In this document: piece by piece, positions 48,645 to 56,282 of the stretch | Layout of the letters: the number at the start of each line of letters is the position of its first letter | How positions within the stretch are numbered: position 1 is the stretch's first letter | NCBI GenBank assembly: GCA_038320555.1 | Contig: JBBQEJ010000006.1 | Span: 1-64,000, forward strand | DNA: 64,000 bases | DNA from: JALZOC01 sp038320555 | Lineage (GTDB): Bacteria; Acidobacteriota; Vicinamibacteria; Vicinamibacterales; 2-12-FULL-66-21 | Direction of reading: 5' to 3' | Made by a program: the position numbers and the translations under genes | Notes under the pieces: generated by a model | Seen by the model: only the letters and a program-made list of their open reading frames with translations | Told to the model about the DNA's origin: nothing | Database searches by the model: none

Positions 48645-50042
48645 ATGCTCGAGTTCTCGCGTGCAGGTGTGCTCATCGCGCTGCTCCTCGCGCTCTTCTG
48701 TCCATTTTCCAGTCCTTCCGCAGCGCCTCCTGCGCCATCAGCATCGACGTCGTGGCTCGATCCCTATCGCGAGCCGGCGGCGCGGCTCGTCGGCGAAGCC
48801 CTGTCGAGCTCATTCGCCTGGGATCGACTGGCATTGATCGGAGACACGTTCGGCAATCGCCTGAGCGGATCGCAGGCCTTGGAGGACGCGATTCAGTGGG
48901 CGCTGGCGGAGATGAAGAAGGACGGGCTCGACAACGTTCACACCGAGCCGGTGAAAGTCCCGCACTGGATACGAGGCCGCGAGAGCGTCGAGCTCACCTC
49001 TCCTCGGCCGATGCCGCTGGTGATGCTGGGCCTGGGCAACAGCATCGGCACACCCGCGGAGGGCATTGAGGCAGACGTCCTCGTCGTCCGCAATTTCGAG
49101 GAGCTCGATGCGGCCGCCGATCGGGTCAGGGGCCGTATCGTCCTCTATAACGTGCCGTTTACGAACTACGGCGAGACCGTGCTGTTCCGCAGCACCGGTC
49201 CCTCGCGCGCTGCGGCCATGGGTGCGGTCGCCGCGCTCGTTCGGTCGGTGGGGCCGCCGGGATTGCGGTTGGCACACACGGGCGCGCTTCGATATGCGGA
49301 AGGCGCCCCCCAGATTCCGGCCGCGGCCATCACCGCCGAGGACGCCGACCGCCTGCAACGCATGGAGGATCGGGGGACGCGGGTGCGTGTTCGGTTGAAG
49401 ATGGAGGCGAAGTTCCTTCCGGACGCCGATTCCTTCAACGTCGTCGGCGAGCTGCGCGGGCGGGAAAAACCCGACGAAGTTGTCGTCGTGGGCGGCCACT
49501 TCGACTCCTGGGACGTCGGAACCGGCTCGACCGACGATGGGGGCGGATGCGTAGTGACGTGGGAGGCGCTGCGCATCATGAAAAAGCTGAACCTGCGGCC
49601 CCGCCGCACGCTGCGCGTCGTGTTGTGGACCAATGAGGAGAACGGCACGCGAGGGGCCGTCGCCTATCGCGACCGCTACAAGGATCAACTCGCGAGCCAC
49701 GTGCTGATGCTGGAGTCTGATTCAGGCGTCTTTCGCCCGACGGGATTCGGATTCACGGGCAGCGAGACGGCGCGGGCGACGGTCAGAGAGATCGCGACGC
49801 TGCTGCGCGGCATCCAGGCGGACCGCATCAGCGCGGCCGGTGAGGGCGCCGACATCGGGCCGAGCGTGCAGGCCGGAAACATCCCGGCCATGTCGCTCGA
49901 CGTGGATGGCAACTACTTTCTGATTCACCACACGCAGGCCGACACCATCGACAAGATCGATCCGATGGACATGTCGCGAGCGGCGGCCGCCATTGCTGTC
50001 GTGACCTACGTGATTGCCGAGATGCCGGACAGATTGAAGTGA
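48645..50042 (+). CDS. M28-family exopeptidase, carboxypeptidase Q-like
   Basis: This 465-residue exported peptidase has signal segment GVLIALLLALFCPFSS. A PA-like insert occupies roughly residues 130-250, and a catalytic M28 domain holds GGHFDSWDVGTGSTDDGGG (His and bridging Asp), TNEENGTRG (Glu general base and metal ligand), MLESDSG and FLIHHTQADTIDKID (final His). All ligands for a dizinc site are present. It resembles plasma glutamate carboxypeptidase. The start at 48645 gives the signal peptide, and spacing to TACAAT suggests leaderless translation. Confidence 0.9.
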   Translation: MLEFSRAGVLIALLLALFCPFSSPSAAPPAPSASTSWLDPYREPAARLVGEALSSSFAWDRLALIGDTFGNRLSGSQALEDAIQWALAEMKKDGLDNVHTEPVKVPHWIRGRESVELTSPRPMPLVMLGLGNSIGTPAEGIEADVLVVRNFEELDAAADRVRGRIVLYNVPFTNYGETVLFRSTGPSRAAAMGAVAALVRSVGPPGLRLAHTGALRYAEGAPQIPAAAITAEDADRLQRMEDRGTRVRVRLKMEAKFLPDADSFNVVGELRGREKPDEVVVVGGHFDSWDVGTGSTDDGGGCVVTWEALRIMKKLNLRPRRTLRVVLWTNEENGTRGAVAYRDRYKDQLASHVLMLESDSGVFRPTGFGFTGSETARATVREIATLLRGIQADRISAAGEGADIGPSVQAGNIPAMSLDVDGNYFLIHHTQADTIDKIDPMDMSRAAAAIAVVTYVIAEMPDRLK

Positions 50043-50061
50043 GATGAGAGTGGCAAGTAAG

Positions 50062-50139
50062 CAGTTTCCGGTTTCCAGTTCCCAGTGCGGTTGAACAAAG
50101 ACCTGGAGACAGAAACTGGCAACTGGCAACTGGCAACTT
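50062..50139. repeat. Inverted CAGTTGC/GCAACTG heptamer arrays between convergent genes
   Basis: CAGTTTC, CGGTTTC, CAGTTCC and CAGTGCG fill 50062-50089. GAAACTG, GCAACTG, GCAACTG and GCAACTT fill 50112-50139. Arms 50063-50086 and 50115-50138 pair at 20 of 24 positions. The word is that of 14064-14133. Confidence 0.85.
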
Positions 50140-51089
50140 CACTTAACGGTGTACACCAGATAATCCGCGCGCTTCAAATCGTCGCCGGCGGGGGTGATGT
50201 CATCGAGGTTCTCGACCGGCACCAGCGAGACGATGGCAACGCGGCGTCCGAGCAGCCGGCGCCGCACGCGTTCAACCGTGCCGGCGCCGAAGTCGCTGTG
50301 GAAGGCGCCCGTGACGTGGACGATCACTCCCGGCCGTCCTTCCTGCTTCGCGAACGCGGCCGCGATGGATTCGGCCATCGTTTCGTCCTTGACGCATTGG
50401 GCCCAGAAATACCGCTCAGTGCTGGAATCACCAGCTGCTCCTGACCCACCGGCCGAATGGCCGCCCATCTGTTCCGCGAACCTGTCGAAGTAATTATCGT
50501 GCGGGCACTGCAGGTCGTTCGCCGCGAGACGTCGATCCGCAGCGGACAGCGAATCGACAGCCGGCCGCCCCGACCCGGCGATGTCCGAGGCAATCCGGCG
50601 CGGGACGTTTGCCGCCACAATGGGCCAACGCTGAGTCTTCGCGAATTCAACCAGCGGCCGGTAGTCGGTCGCGTATCGCGGCCACGGACGCGCACCCTTC
50701 AGAAACTCGTCCTCGGCCGACGTTCCACTCACGTAGGTATCGAGCGTCGGCTGGACGTCGCGCTCGAACATCTCGAGCGACAAGGTCACCGGCGCCCGCC
50801 TTCGGGCGAGGCCCTCGAGGACGGCCGTCTCGAGACGATGCGTATTGGGATCGTCGTGCTGTTCGCCGAGCAGAACGACATCAGCGCGCGCGAGGTCGGC
50901 CTCCATCATCTCGAAATCGGTGAAGGCCTTGCGTTGGGTGTCGTACACGCGCTGGGGGACGTACCCGGACGGTGTGGGCGGAGGCGGCGTCGCGGCCTGC
51001 CAAATAGCCGAACGGGCGCCGGCTGAGGAATCGATGCCGACTCCCCCGCCAAGCGCCGTCAACGCGCACATCGTCAGAATGGTTTTCAC
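50139..51089 (-). CDS. ChaN-family haem-binding/iron-uptake protein
   Basis: This 316-residue exported protein has a ChaN (Tiki/TraB-like) domain. Diagnostic segments are DVVLLGEQHDDPNTHRLETA, VTLSLEMFERDVQPTLD and VIVHVTGAFHSDFGAG. ChaN proteins bind haem or iron at the outer membrane. The N-terminus (TILTMCALTALGGGVG) is signal-like, though no clear lipobox Cys is placed after it. The start is GTG. It may work with the TonB receptor at 45104, but they are not in one operon. Confidence 0.87.
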   Translation of the reverse strand: MKTILTMCALTALGGGVGIDSSAGARSAIWQAATPPPPTPSGYVPQRVYDTQRKAFTDFEMMEADLARADVVLLGEQHDDPNTHRLETAVLEGLARRRAPVTLSLEMFERDVQPTLDTYVSGTSAEDEFLKGARPWPRYATDYRPLVEFAKTQRWPIVAANVPRRIASDIAGSGRPAVDSLSAADRRLAANDLQCPHDNYFDRFAEQMGGHSAGGSGAAGDSSTERYFWAQCVKDETMAESIAAAFAKQEGRPGVIVHVTGAFHSDFGAGTVERVRRRLLGRRVAIVSLVPVENLDDITPAGDDLKRADYLVYTVK

Positions 51090-51123
51090 GTGACGTGTTT
51101 GCTCAGGACCGTTCCCAATCGTC

Positions 51124-51888
51124 TCACGAAGGGCCCGCAGGTGTCGCGTCGTCCTTCACATACGGGTCCCGAAGATGCACCGGCTTCGCTTTCGCGCGCA
51201 CCCGGAGGTTGATCATCTCGACGAACACGGAGAACCCCATGGCGAAGTAAATGTATCCCTTCGGAATGTGCTGTCCGAAGCCCTCGAGCAGCAGCGAGAG
51301 GCCGATCAGCAGCAGGAAGCTGAGCGCAAGCATCTTCACCGTCGGGTGCTTGTGTACGAAGGCGCTGATGGGTTCAGCGGCCACCATCATGATGCCGACC
51401 GACGCAATGACGGCCGTGATCATCACCCACAGCTCGTCGACCATGCCGACGGCCGTAATGACCGAGTCGAGCGAAAACACGATGTCGAGCAGCATGATCT
51501 GCACGATCACGCGCAGGAACGACGCCGCCACGCGGCTCGAGGCGTGGCCCTCTTCTCCTTCGAGCCCCTCGTGCATCTCGAACGTGCTCTTCGCCAGCAG
51601 GAACAGGCCGCCGCCGATGAGAATCAGATCCCGTCCGGAAACCGGATGGCCGAGTGCCGTAAAGAGCGGCGCCGTCAGCTTGACGATCCACGCCAGCGAA
51701 AAGAGCAGCAGGACCCGGGTGAGCATGGCACCGAGCAGTCCGACACGCCGCGCCTTCGGCTGCTGGGCGGGCGGCAGTTTCCCGGAGAGAATCGAGATGA
51801 AGATGATGTTGTCGACGCCGAGGACGATTTCGAGGAACGTGAGCGTCGCGAGGGCAATCCAGATTTCGGGGTTCGTGATCCAGTCCAT
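51124..51888 (-). CDS. TerC-family membrane protein
   Basis: The 254-residue protein has seven to eight helices, with TerC signatures: LTFLEIVLGVDNIIFISIL near the N-terminus and LLDIVFSLDSVITAVGM in the middle, each holding a membrane Asp implicated in metal transport, and GYIYFAMGFSVFVEMINL near the end. Members export manganese or protect against tellurite. AAGGA precedes the ATG. I looked for a yybP-ykoY (Mn) riboswitch in the leader and saw none. No other tellurite gene is nearby. Confidence 0.92.
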   Translation of the reverse strand: MDWITNPEIWIALATLTFLEIVLGVDNIIFISILSGKLPPAQQPKARRVGLLGAMLTRVLLLFSLAWIVKLTAPLFTALGHPVSGRDLILIGGGLFLLAKSTFEMHEGLEGEEGHASSRVAASFLRVIVQIMLLDIVFSLDSVITAVGMVDELWVMITAVIASVGIMMVAAEPISAFVHKHPTVKMLALSFLLLIGLSLLLEGFGQHIPKGYIYFAMGFSVFVEMINLRVRAKAKPVHLRDPYVKDDATPAGPS

Positions 51889-52011
51889 GTGCAGTTTCCG
51901 TCCTTAAACTGTGGCCCCACTCCAGATCGAAGGAGAAGGGGAGAACACATTCTGGTTTCCCAGCTCCGTTTCTTCTATTGGATCTTTCAGGGAATGCCGG
52001 GATCTCGCCGC

Positions 52012-54069
52012 TCAGACGCCATAGGTCTCCGCGTCCCAGGTCAGGCCGAGCTCAGAGGGGGGCGCCATGAATCCCAACAGCGCCGACGCGGCCACCACAG
52101 CAGGGCTCGCGAGGTACCCCTCACCCCCGAATCCCATGCGGTTCTGCCAGTTGCGATTGAAGGAGGTAATGGCGCGCTGCCCGGAGCTGAGCGCGTCGGG
52201 CCCCTGGCCGAAGCAGGGACCACACCACGACTGCCGGATCTGGCCGCCAACCGATCGGAAGACGTCCGCGATGGACTCGCCGCCCAGTCGCGGATCGGCG
52301 GCTTCGATTTGACGGCCGACGCCACCCGAGCCCGGGAAGATCGCGAACTCGCGCGCAACCTTCTTTACCCCGTGCGCCCGTGCCGCGCGGAGCACGAGCG
52401 CCGCCTGCAGCAGATCGTCGTAGCTGCCGTTCGTGCAGGAACCAATCATCGCCTTGTCGAATGAGATGTGCTCGCGCGCGATGTCCTCCGCAGGGAAGGC
52501 ATTGCCCGGGCTGAAGGGTTTCGCGATCATCGGACGCACGTCGGCGAGATCGACGGTTTCGTCGATCGCGTACACCGCGTTCGAGCCCGCGACCACGCGA
52601 GGGTACGGCAGATCCCTGATGCCTTTGCGCTCATACCACTCGTCGGTGACATCGTCTGCCGAGAAGATGCCGTTGAGCGCCTCGGCTTCCGCCATCATGT
52701 TTGCGATCGTGTTGCGATAGGCAATCGGCAGCTGCCGGTCCGCGTCAACGAGCTCGACCGACATGCCCTGCGACTGTCCGGCCCCCCAGCGCCGCAGCAG
52801 TTCGAGGACGATATCCTTGCCGCCGACCCAGGGTTGCAGCGCTCCCCTGAACACGACGCGCCGCGCCGCCGCCAGCGTGAAGTAGATGTAACCGGTCGAC
52901 CAGCCGAAACCCAGTGTCGTCGAGCCGACGCCGATACCGACCGCCCCGTATGCGCCGTAGGCGCGGCTGTGCGAGTCGGCGCCCGGGATGAACTGTCCCG
53001 GCGTCACGAGGCCCTGCTCCGGAAAATAAAAGTGAAAGATGCCGTCGCCCGGCGTCGCGTAATACGGTTTCTGAATGCCGTGCACCCGCGCGAACTCGCG
53101 TCCGATACTCGTCTGCTTGTCGTCGGCCTCGACACCGGTAAAGACGAAGTGATCGTTGGCAATCGCCGCCTGACGGGGATCGATGGTGTGGCCGCCGGTG
53201 ATCTGGTTGAAAGTATGGATGGCAAACGGCGCCGTGCCGTCGGACGCGGGCAGCAGATCCGCGTACACGCGAAGTGTCGTCCCCGGTTTCAGCTCCCGCG
53301 GCTTCAGGCTCTTGTCGACACGGTGCGCCCAGATGATCTGCTCGGTGGTCGTCATTCCCCGCGCGGCATCCTCGTCGGGCCAGTCCACCGACGGCCTCGT
53401 AAAGACCGATGCCCTGAATTCCCGGCGGCCCACCGCGAAAATGCCGCCGCCGCGGCGGATCTCTTCTTCCTTCGGCGACAGCGGGACAGGCTCGTACGTC
53501 TTCGCCTTCGTCACGTTCGTCAATTGCCGCGTCACCGGATCGAAGCTGAACGCGTCTCCGTCCTGTGCGTCGGCGACTGCCTCCGGGCTCTGCACGACGT
53601 GCAACCCGAGATTGAAGCTGTTCCTCCGGAAGATGTCCCCCATGTTGTTGCCGCAGACGATCACCATTTCGAGGCCGGCTTCTTCGGCGACCCCCTTCAG
53701 GCCAGCGGGACTCATTTCGCGCGACGACCCGATGGCGAAGCGATCGCCGGCAATGATGAAGGTCTCGCCACGATGCACCCGCGCGCGGAAATCAGGCATC
53801 AAGTGACGAAAGGAGCCGGCCTTCCATTTCTCGTCGAGGGTCTCGAGACTCTCCGACACACAGTCGGCAGCCGGAGTAATTTGATCCGTGTCGATCGCGT
53901 TCAGCTTCCTGGCGAACTTCGTTCCGGGCAGACTCATAGGATCCCAGAACACGAGCGCCTTCCCGTGAATGACCGTGGAGTGCTGCCCGCCGGCGGTGTC
54001 GCGCGCGAGATCCGGGATCGACTCCGGCGTCACGCCGGGCTTCAAGTGGGCAGAGTCGATCGTGTGCAT
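52012..54069 (-). CDS. Aconitase-superfamily hydro-lyase with swivel domain first
   Basis: The 685-residue enzyme starts with a LeuD/swivel-type domain (residues about 1-200; FAIGSSREMSPAGLKGVAEE is the substrate-binding segment), followed by a LeuC/catalytic domain with the cluster cysteines in MIGSCTNGSYDD and SWCGPCFGQG and the histidine in PGADSHSRAYGAYG. This order is reversed compared with most single-chain aconitases (AcnA, LeuC-LeuD), and it lacks the HEAT domain of AcnB. It dehydrates and rehydrates a 2- or 3-hydroxy acid. Aconitate, homoaconitate and isopropylmalate remain possible. Upstream in-frame codons to 54324 are non-homologous and were excluded. Confidence 0.85.
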   Translation of the reverse strand: MHTIDSAHLKPGVTPESIPDLARDTAGGQHSTVIHGKALVFWDPMSLPGTKFARKLNAIDTDQITPAADCVSESLETLDEKWKAGSFRHLMPDFRARVHRGETFIIAGDRFAIGSSREMSPAGLKGVAEEAGLEMVIVCGNNMGDIFRRNSFNLGLHVVQSPEAVADAQDGDAFSFDPVTRQLTNVTKAKTYEPVPLSPKEEEIRRGGGIFAVGRREFRASVFTRPSVDWPDEDAARGMTTTEQIIWAHRVDKSLKPRELKPGTTLRVYADLLPASDGTAPFAIHTFNQITGGHTIDPRQAAIANDHFVFTGVEADDKQTSIGREFARVHGIQKPYYATPGDGIFHFYFPEQGLVTPGQFIPGADSHSRAYGAYGAVGIGVGSTTLGFGWSTGYIYFTLAAARRVVFRGALQPWVGGKDIVLELLRRWGAGQSQGMSVELVDADRQLPIAYRNTIANMMAEAEALNGIFSADDVTDEWYERKGIRDLPYPRVVAGSNAVYAIDETVDLADVRPMIAKPFSPGNAFPAEDIAREHISFDKAMIGSCTNGSYDDLLQAALVLRAARAHGVKKVAREFAIFPGSGGVGRQIEAADPRLGGESIADVFRSVGGQIRQSWCGPCFGQGPDALSSGQRAITSFNRNWQNRMGFGGEGYLASPAVVAASALLGFMAPPSELGLTWDAETYGV

Positions 54070-54145
54070 ACGAGTCTCAATGCTAGCACCGAGCGTTGAT
54101 GGCGGCCCTAACGTGCTGCGTTGCGAGAGGCAGTTGAGGCGCCCT

Positions 54146-54358
54146 TCAGGGCCGCTGCGCATCCTCTCGGCAATAACCTGCGCACTCGAGCACGGGAAGC
54201 GGAGGGTATTTCGGAAAGCGCGGATCGCTGAAGGACAGACGGCACAGGACGAACTCTGAGCCGCGCGCGCTCCGGACAATTTGCGCGTGTGCGCAACTGG
54301 CGCACAAGCCTGCTCGGCCGTCAACGACTTGCCGGGACCAGCGCGGATCGTTCATCAT
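54146..54358 (-). CDS. Small cysteine-rich conserved protein
   Basis: The 70-residue protein has CxxC near the N-terminus (GLCASCAHAQIVRSARGSEF), a third Cys (FVLCRLSFSD) and a fourth (VLECAGYC), with a conserved-looking core DPRFPKYPPLPVLECAGY. This pattern is typical of a small zinc-binding knuckle, seen in short unannotated proteins of several phyla. It starts at tandem ATG codons, seven bases from the divergent apaG start. Function is unknown. Gene-finders can miss it because of its length. Confidence 0.7.
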   Translation of the reverse strand: MMNDPRWSRQVVDGRAGLCASCAHAQIVRSARGSEFVLCRLSFSDPRFPKYPPLPVLECAGYCREDAQRP

Positions 54359-54364
54359 GCTGAC

Positions 54365-54754
54365 ATGTTCATTTCGGAAGCGCTGACTCGTGGCGTGCGC
54401 GTCAAGGTCCAGTCTGAGTATTCACCCGACAAATCCGCACCGTCGAAAAACCAGTGGTTCTTTCTCTATACCGTGACCATCGCGAACGAAGGGAGCGACA
54501 CCGTTCAACTGCTGACACGGCACTGGCTCATCACCGACGGTACCGGCCACATCGAAGAAGTTCGTGGTCCGGGAGTCGTCGGAAAGCAACCGACGCTCAA
54601 GCCTGGCGATTCGTTCGAGTACACGTCCGGCTGTCCGCTGCCGACTCCCTTCGGCGTCATGGAAGGCACCTACCAGATGGTGACGCAGAACGGTGAGCGG
54701 TTCGACGCGAAGATCGCCCCCTTCACCCTCAGTGAACCATATACAGTCCACTAG
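54365..54754 (+). CDS. apaG: ApaG/DUF525 domain protein
   Basis: This 129-residue protein is a single ApaG fold of the fibronectin-III type: VRVKVQSEYSPDKSAPSKNQ, FFLYTVTIANEGSDTVQLL, RHWLITDGTGHIEEVRGPGV, then GVVGKQPTLKPGDSFEYTSG. These segments are near-invariant in the family. ApaG is linked to Co/Mg homeostasis and Ap4A metabolism, without a defined reaction. The ATG at 54365 is chosen because the family N-terminus begins there. It converges on aat over a large inverted repeat. Confidence 0.95.
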   Translation: MFISEALTRGVRVKVQSEYSPDKSAPSKNQWFFLYTVTIANEGSDTVQLLTRHWLITDGTGHIEEVRGPGVVGKQPTLKPGDSFEYTSGCPLPTPFGVMEGTYQMVTQNGERFDAKIAPFTLSEPYTVH

Positions 54755-54765
54755 TCTCTCGCGAA

Positions 54766-54918
54766 GATCGCAGAGTATTTCGCGCGGCGGACGCTGAGCA
54801 CGCCGAGAGGCGCGGCGGCGACCGGATCGCCCGCCCTGCAGTCGCCCGCGCGGGCGACCCGGTCGCTCCCGCGTCCTTTTGCGCCCTCGGCGCTCTCCGC
54901 GCGAGACACTCCGCGATC
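54766..54918. repeat. Large nested inverted repeat between apaG and aat
   Basis: Outer arms 54766-54812 and 54881-54918 are complementary; GATCGCAGAGTATTTCGCGC on the left matches the complement of the right at 17 of 20 positions. Inner arms are perfect: GCGACCGG (54818-54825) with CCGGTCGC (54859-54866), and CGCCCGC (54828-54834) with GCGGGCG (54850-54856). The whole span could fold into one hairpin of about 150 bases, in the gap between convergent genes. Confidence 0.75.
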
Positions 54919-54974
54919 TCGGCGCGACAGCCGGCCACCGGGTTGTGAAACCAGTTCTAGGCGGTCACACCAGG

Positions 54975-55565
54975 CTAAGGCCGGAACGCAACCTCGAGTG
55001 CGACCGCTTCCTCGAGCAGCTCCAGATAGGCCTTGCGAGGGATTTCGACCGCTCCGAACTGTTCGAGGTGTGGCGTGACCCATTGGATATCGAGCAGCCG
55101 AAAGCCGCGCGCGCCCAAATGTTCCACGAGCGCGGCCAGCGCGACCTTCGACGCATTCGTCCTGCTGTGAAACATCGACTCGCCGAAGAACGCGCCCCCG
55201 AGCGCCACGCCGTACAACCCTCCCACCAGCCGGCCGTCCTGCCACGCTTCCACCGAGTGGGCGAACCCAAGCCGGTGCAACTCGACATAGCTGTCGATGA
55301 TTTCGCGGTCGATCCAGGTGCCCGGATCGCCGTCGCGCCGATCGGTCTCCGCACATGCGCGGATGACGGCACCGAACGCGCGGTTCAGCTCGATCTGAAA
55401 GGTACCTGCGCGAATCACGCGTCCGAGACGGGGGGGCACGCGAAAGGTCTCGAGCGGGATGATTCCGCGCGGATCGGGTGAGTACCAGCGGATCTCGCCG
55501 TGGTCCACGGCCATCGGGAACCAACCGCTGGTGTACGCCGAGACCAGCAGCTCGGAATGGATCAT
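54975..55565 (-). CDS. aat: Leucyl/phenylalanyl-tRNA-protein transferase
   Basis: This 196-residue enzyme adds Leu or Phe to the N-terminus of proteins beginning with Arg or Lys, marking them for ClpS-ClpAP. The family sequence is complete: GWFPMAVDHGEIRWYSPDPR, TWIDREIIDSYVELHRLGFA, HSVEAWQDGRLVGGLYGVAL and FFGESMFHSRTNASKVAL. It is shorter than the E. coli enzyme (234 residues), mainly at the N-terminus. The stop of a permease remnant is 11 bases upstream, so it may share that promoter. Confidence 0.95.
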   Translation of the reverse strand: MIHSELLVSAYTSGWFPMAVDHGEIRWYSPDPRGIIPLETFRVPPRLGRVIRAGTFQIELNRAFGAVIRACAETDRRDGDPGTWIDREIIDSYVELHRLGFAHSVEAWQDGRLVGGLYGVALGGAFFGESMFHSRTNASKVALAALVEHLGARGFRLLDIQWVTPHLEQFGAVEIPRKAYLELLEEAVALEVAFRP

Positions 55566-55576
55566 GGCCGCTGCGC

Positions 55577-55816
55577 CTACTCGGAGCGCAGCGCCGTGGC
55601 CGGATCGACGCGCATGGCTCGAAACGCGGGGGCGAGACAGCCGAGAAGTTCCGCCGCCAGCAGAATCGCCGGGGCAAGGACGAACGTCGCTGGATCTCTC
55701 GCGCCGACACCAAACAGGAGCGTCAACGCGTCCCTCAGGACCAGCGCGAGCACGCCGACGGCCGCGGACCAGGGCCGTCGTACAAGTCCGCGAAACGCAT
55801 ACCGGAAACTCTGCAT
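55577..55816 (-). pseudogene. ADOP/FtsX-like permease remnant with in-frame internal deletion
   Basis: The 79-codon reading frame joins an ADOP N-terminus (MQSFRYAFRGLVRRPWSAAV, then GVLALVL) directly to the family C-terminus (DALTLLFGVGARDPATFV, then AFRAMRVDPATALRSE). Full-length homologues carry several hundred residues between these points. Unlike the remnant at 21859 it has stayed in frame. It lies 11 bases before aat on the same strand. Whether the mini-protein is made is unknown. Confidence 0.75.
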
Positions 55817-55880
55817 GCCGTTGGGAAACCGTCTTCTATTCTGTATGATGGCGTGGTCGTGGACAAAGGAGAAACCAGAC

Positions 55881-56282
55881 GTGCCAAAGGTGACGGTGGA
55901 AGGGTTCGGAACCGTTGAGGTTGAGAACGGCAAGCGGCTCGTGCTCGCGATTGAGCAGGATGCGAAGGTCGATGTTCTGCACGCGTGCGGCGGGAACGCA
56001 CGCTGCACCACCTGCCGGGTCGAGTTCATCGAAGGCGAACCGTCCCGGATGACGGTAGCGGAACGTCAGGTGCTTGCCGCAAAGGGTGTCAGCCACGTGC
56101 GCCTGTCATGCCAGATCGTGTGCGATCACGACATGAGCGTGCGCGCGATCAGCCGTCTTGAAGGCAGCGGCCGTCCCGATCCCGGGCCAACACCGGCAAC
56201 CGACATTACCCCGCCGCCAGAATGGACTGTTGTCAGCGGCGCGCGTAGCGTTGCCGAATCGTCGGCACGAGATATTCCTTGA
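55881..56282 (+). CDS. 2Fe-2S ferredoxin (plant/adrenodoxin fold)
   Basis: The 133-residue electron carrier has C-x5-C-x2-C in HACGGNARCTTCRVEF and a fourth ligand in VRLSCQIVCDHDM, so the [2Fe-2S] set is complete. The C-terminal 35 residues are Pro/Thr-rich and outside the fold. The start is the GTG at 55881, with AAAGGAG nine bases upstream; the longer reading from 55500 is not coding. The last 50 bases overlap the 3' end of the oppositely oriented epimerase gene. No dedicated reductase is nearby. Confidence 0.9.
   Translation: MPKVTVEGFGTVEVENGKRLVLAIEQDAKVDVLHACGGNARCTTCRVEFIEGEPSRMTVAERQVLAAKGVSHVRLSCQIVCDHDMSVRAISRLEGSGRPDPGPTPATDITPPPEWTVVSGARSVAESSARDIP

Noticed and set aside
51889..52011. 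Manganese riboswitch (yybP-ykoY) before the TerC gene
   Set aside because: The leader lacks the conserved GGGGAGUA-type core and paired loops. Only an ordinary ribosome site is visible.
54755..54974. Small reading frames between apaG and aat
   Set aside because: They run through the large inverted repeat, have no ribosome sites and encode low-complexity Arg/Ser sequence.
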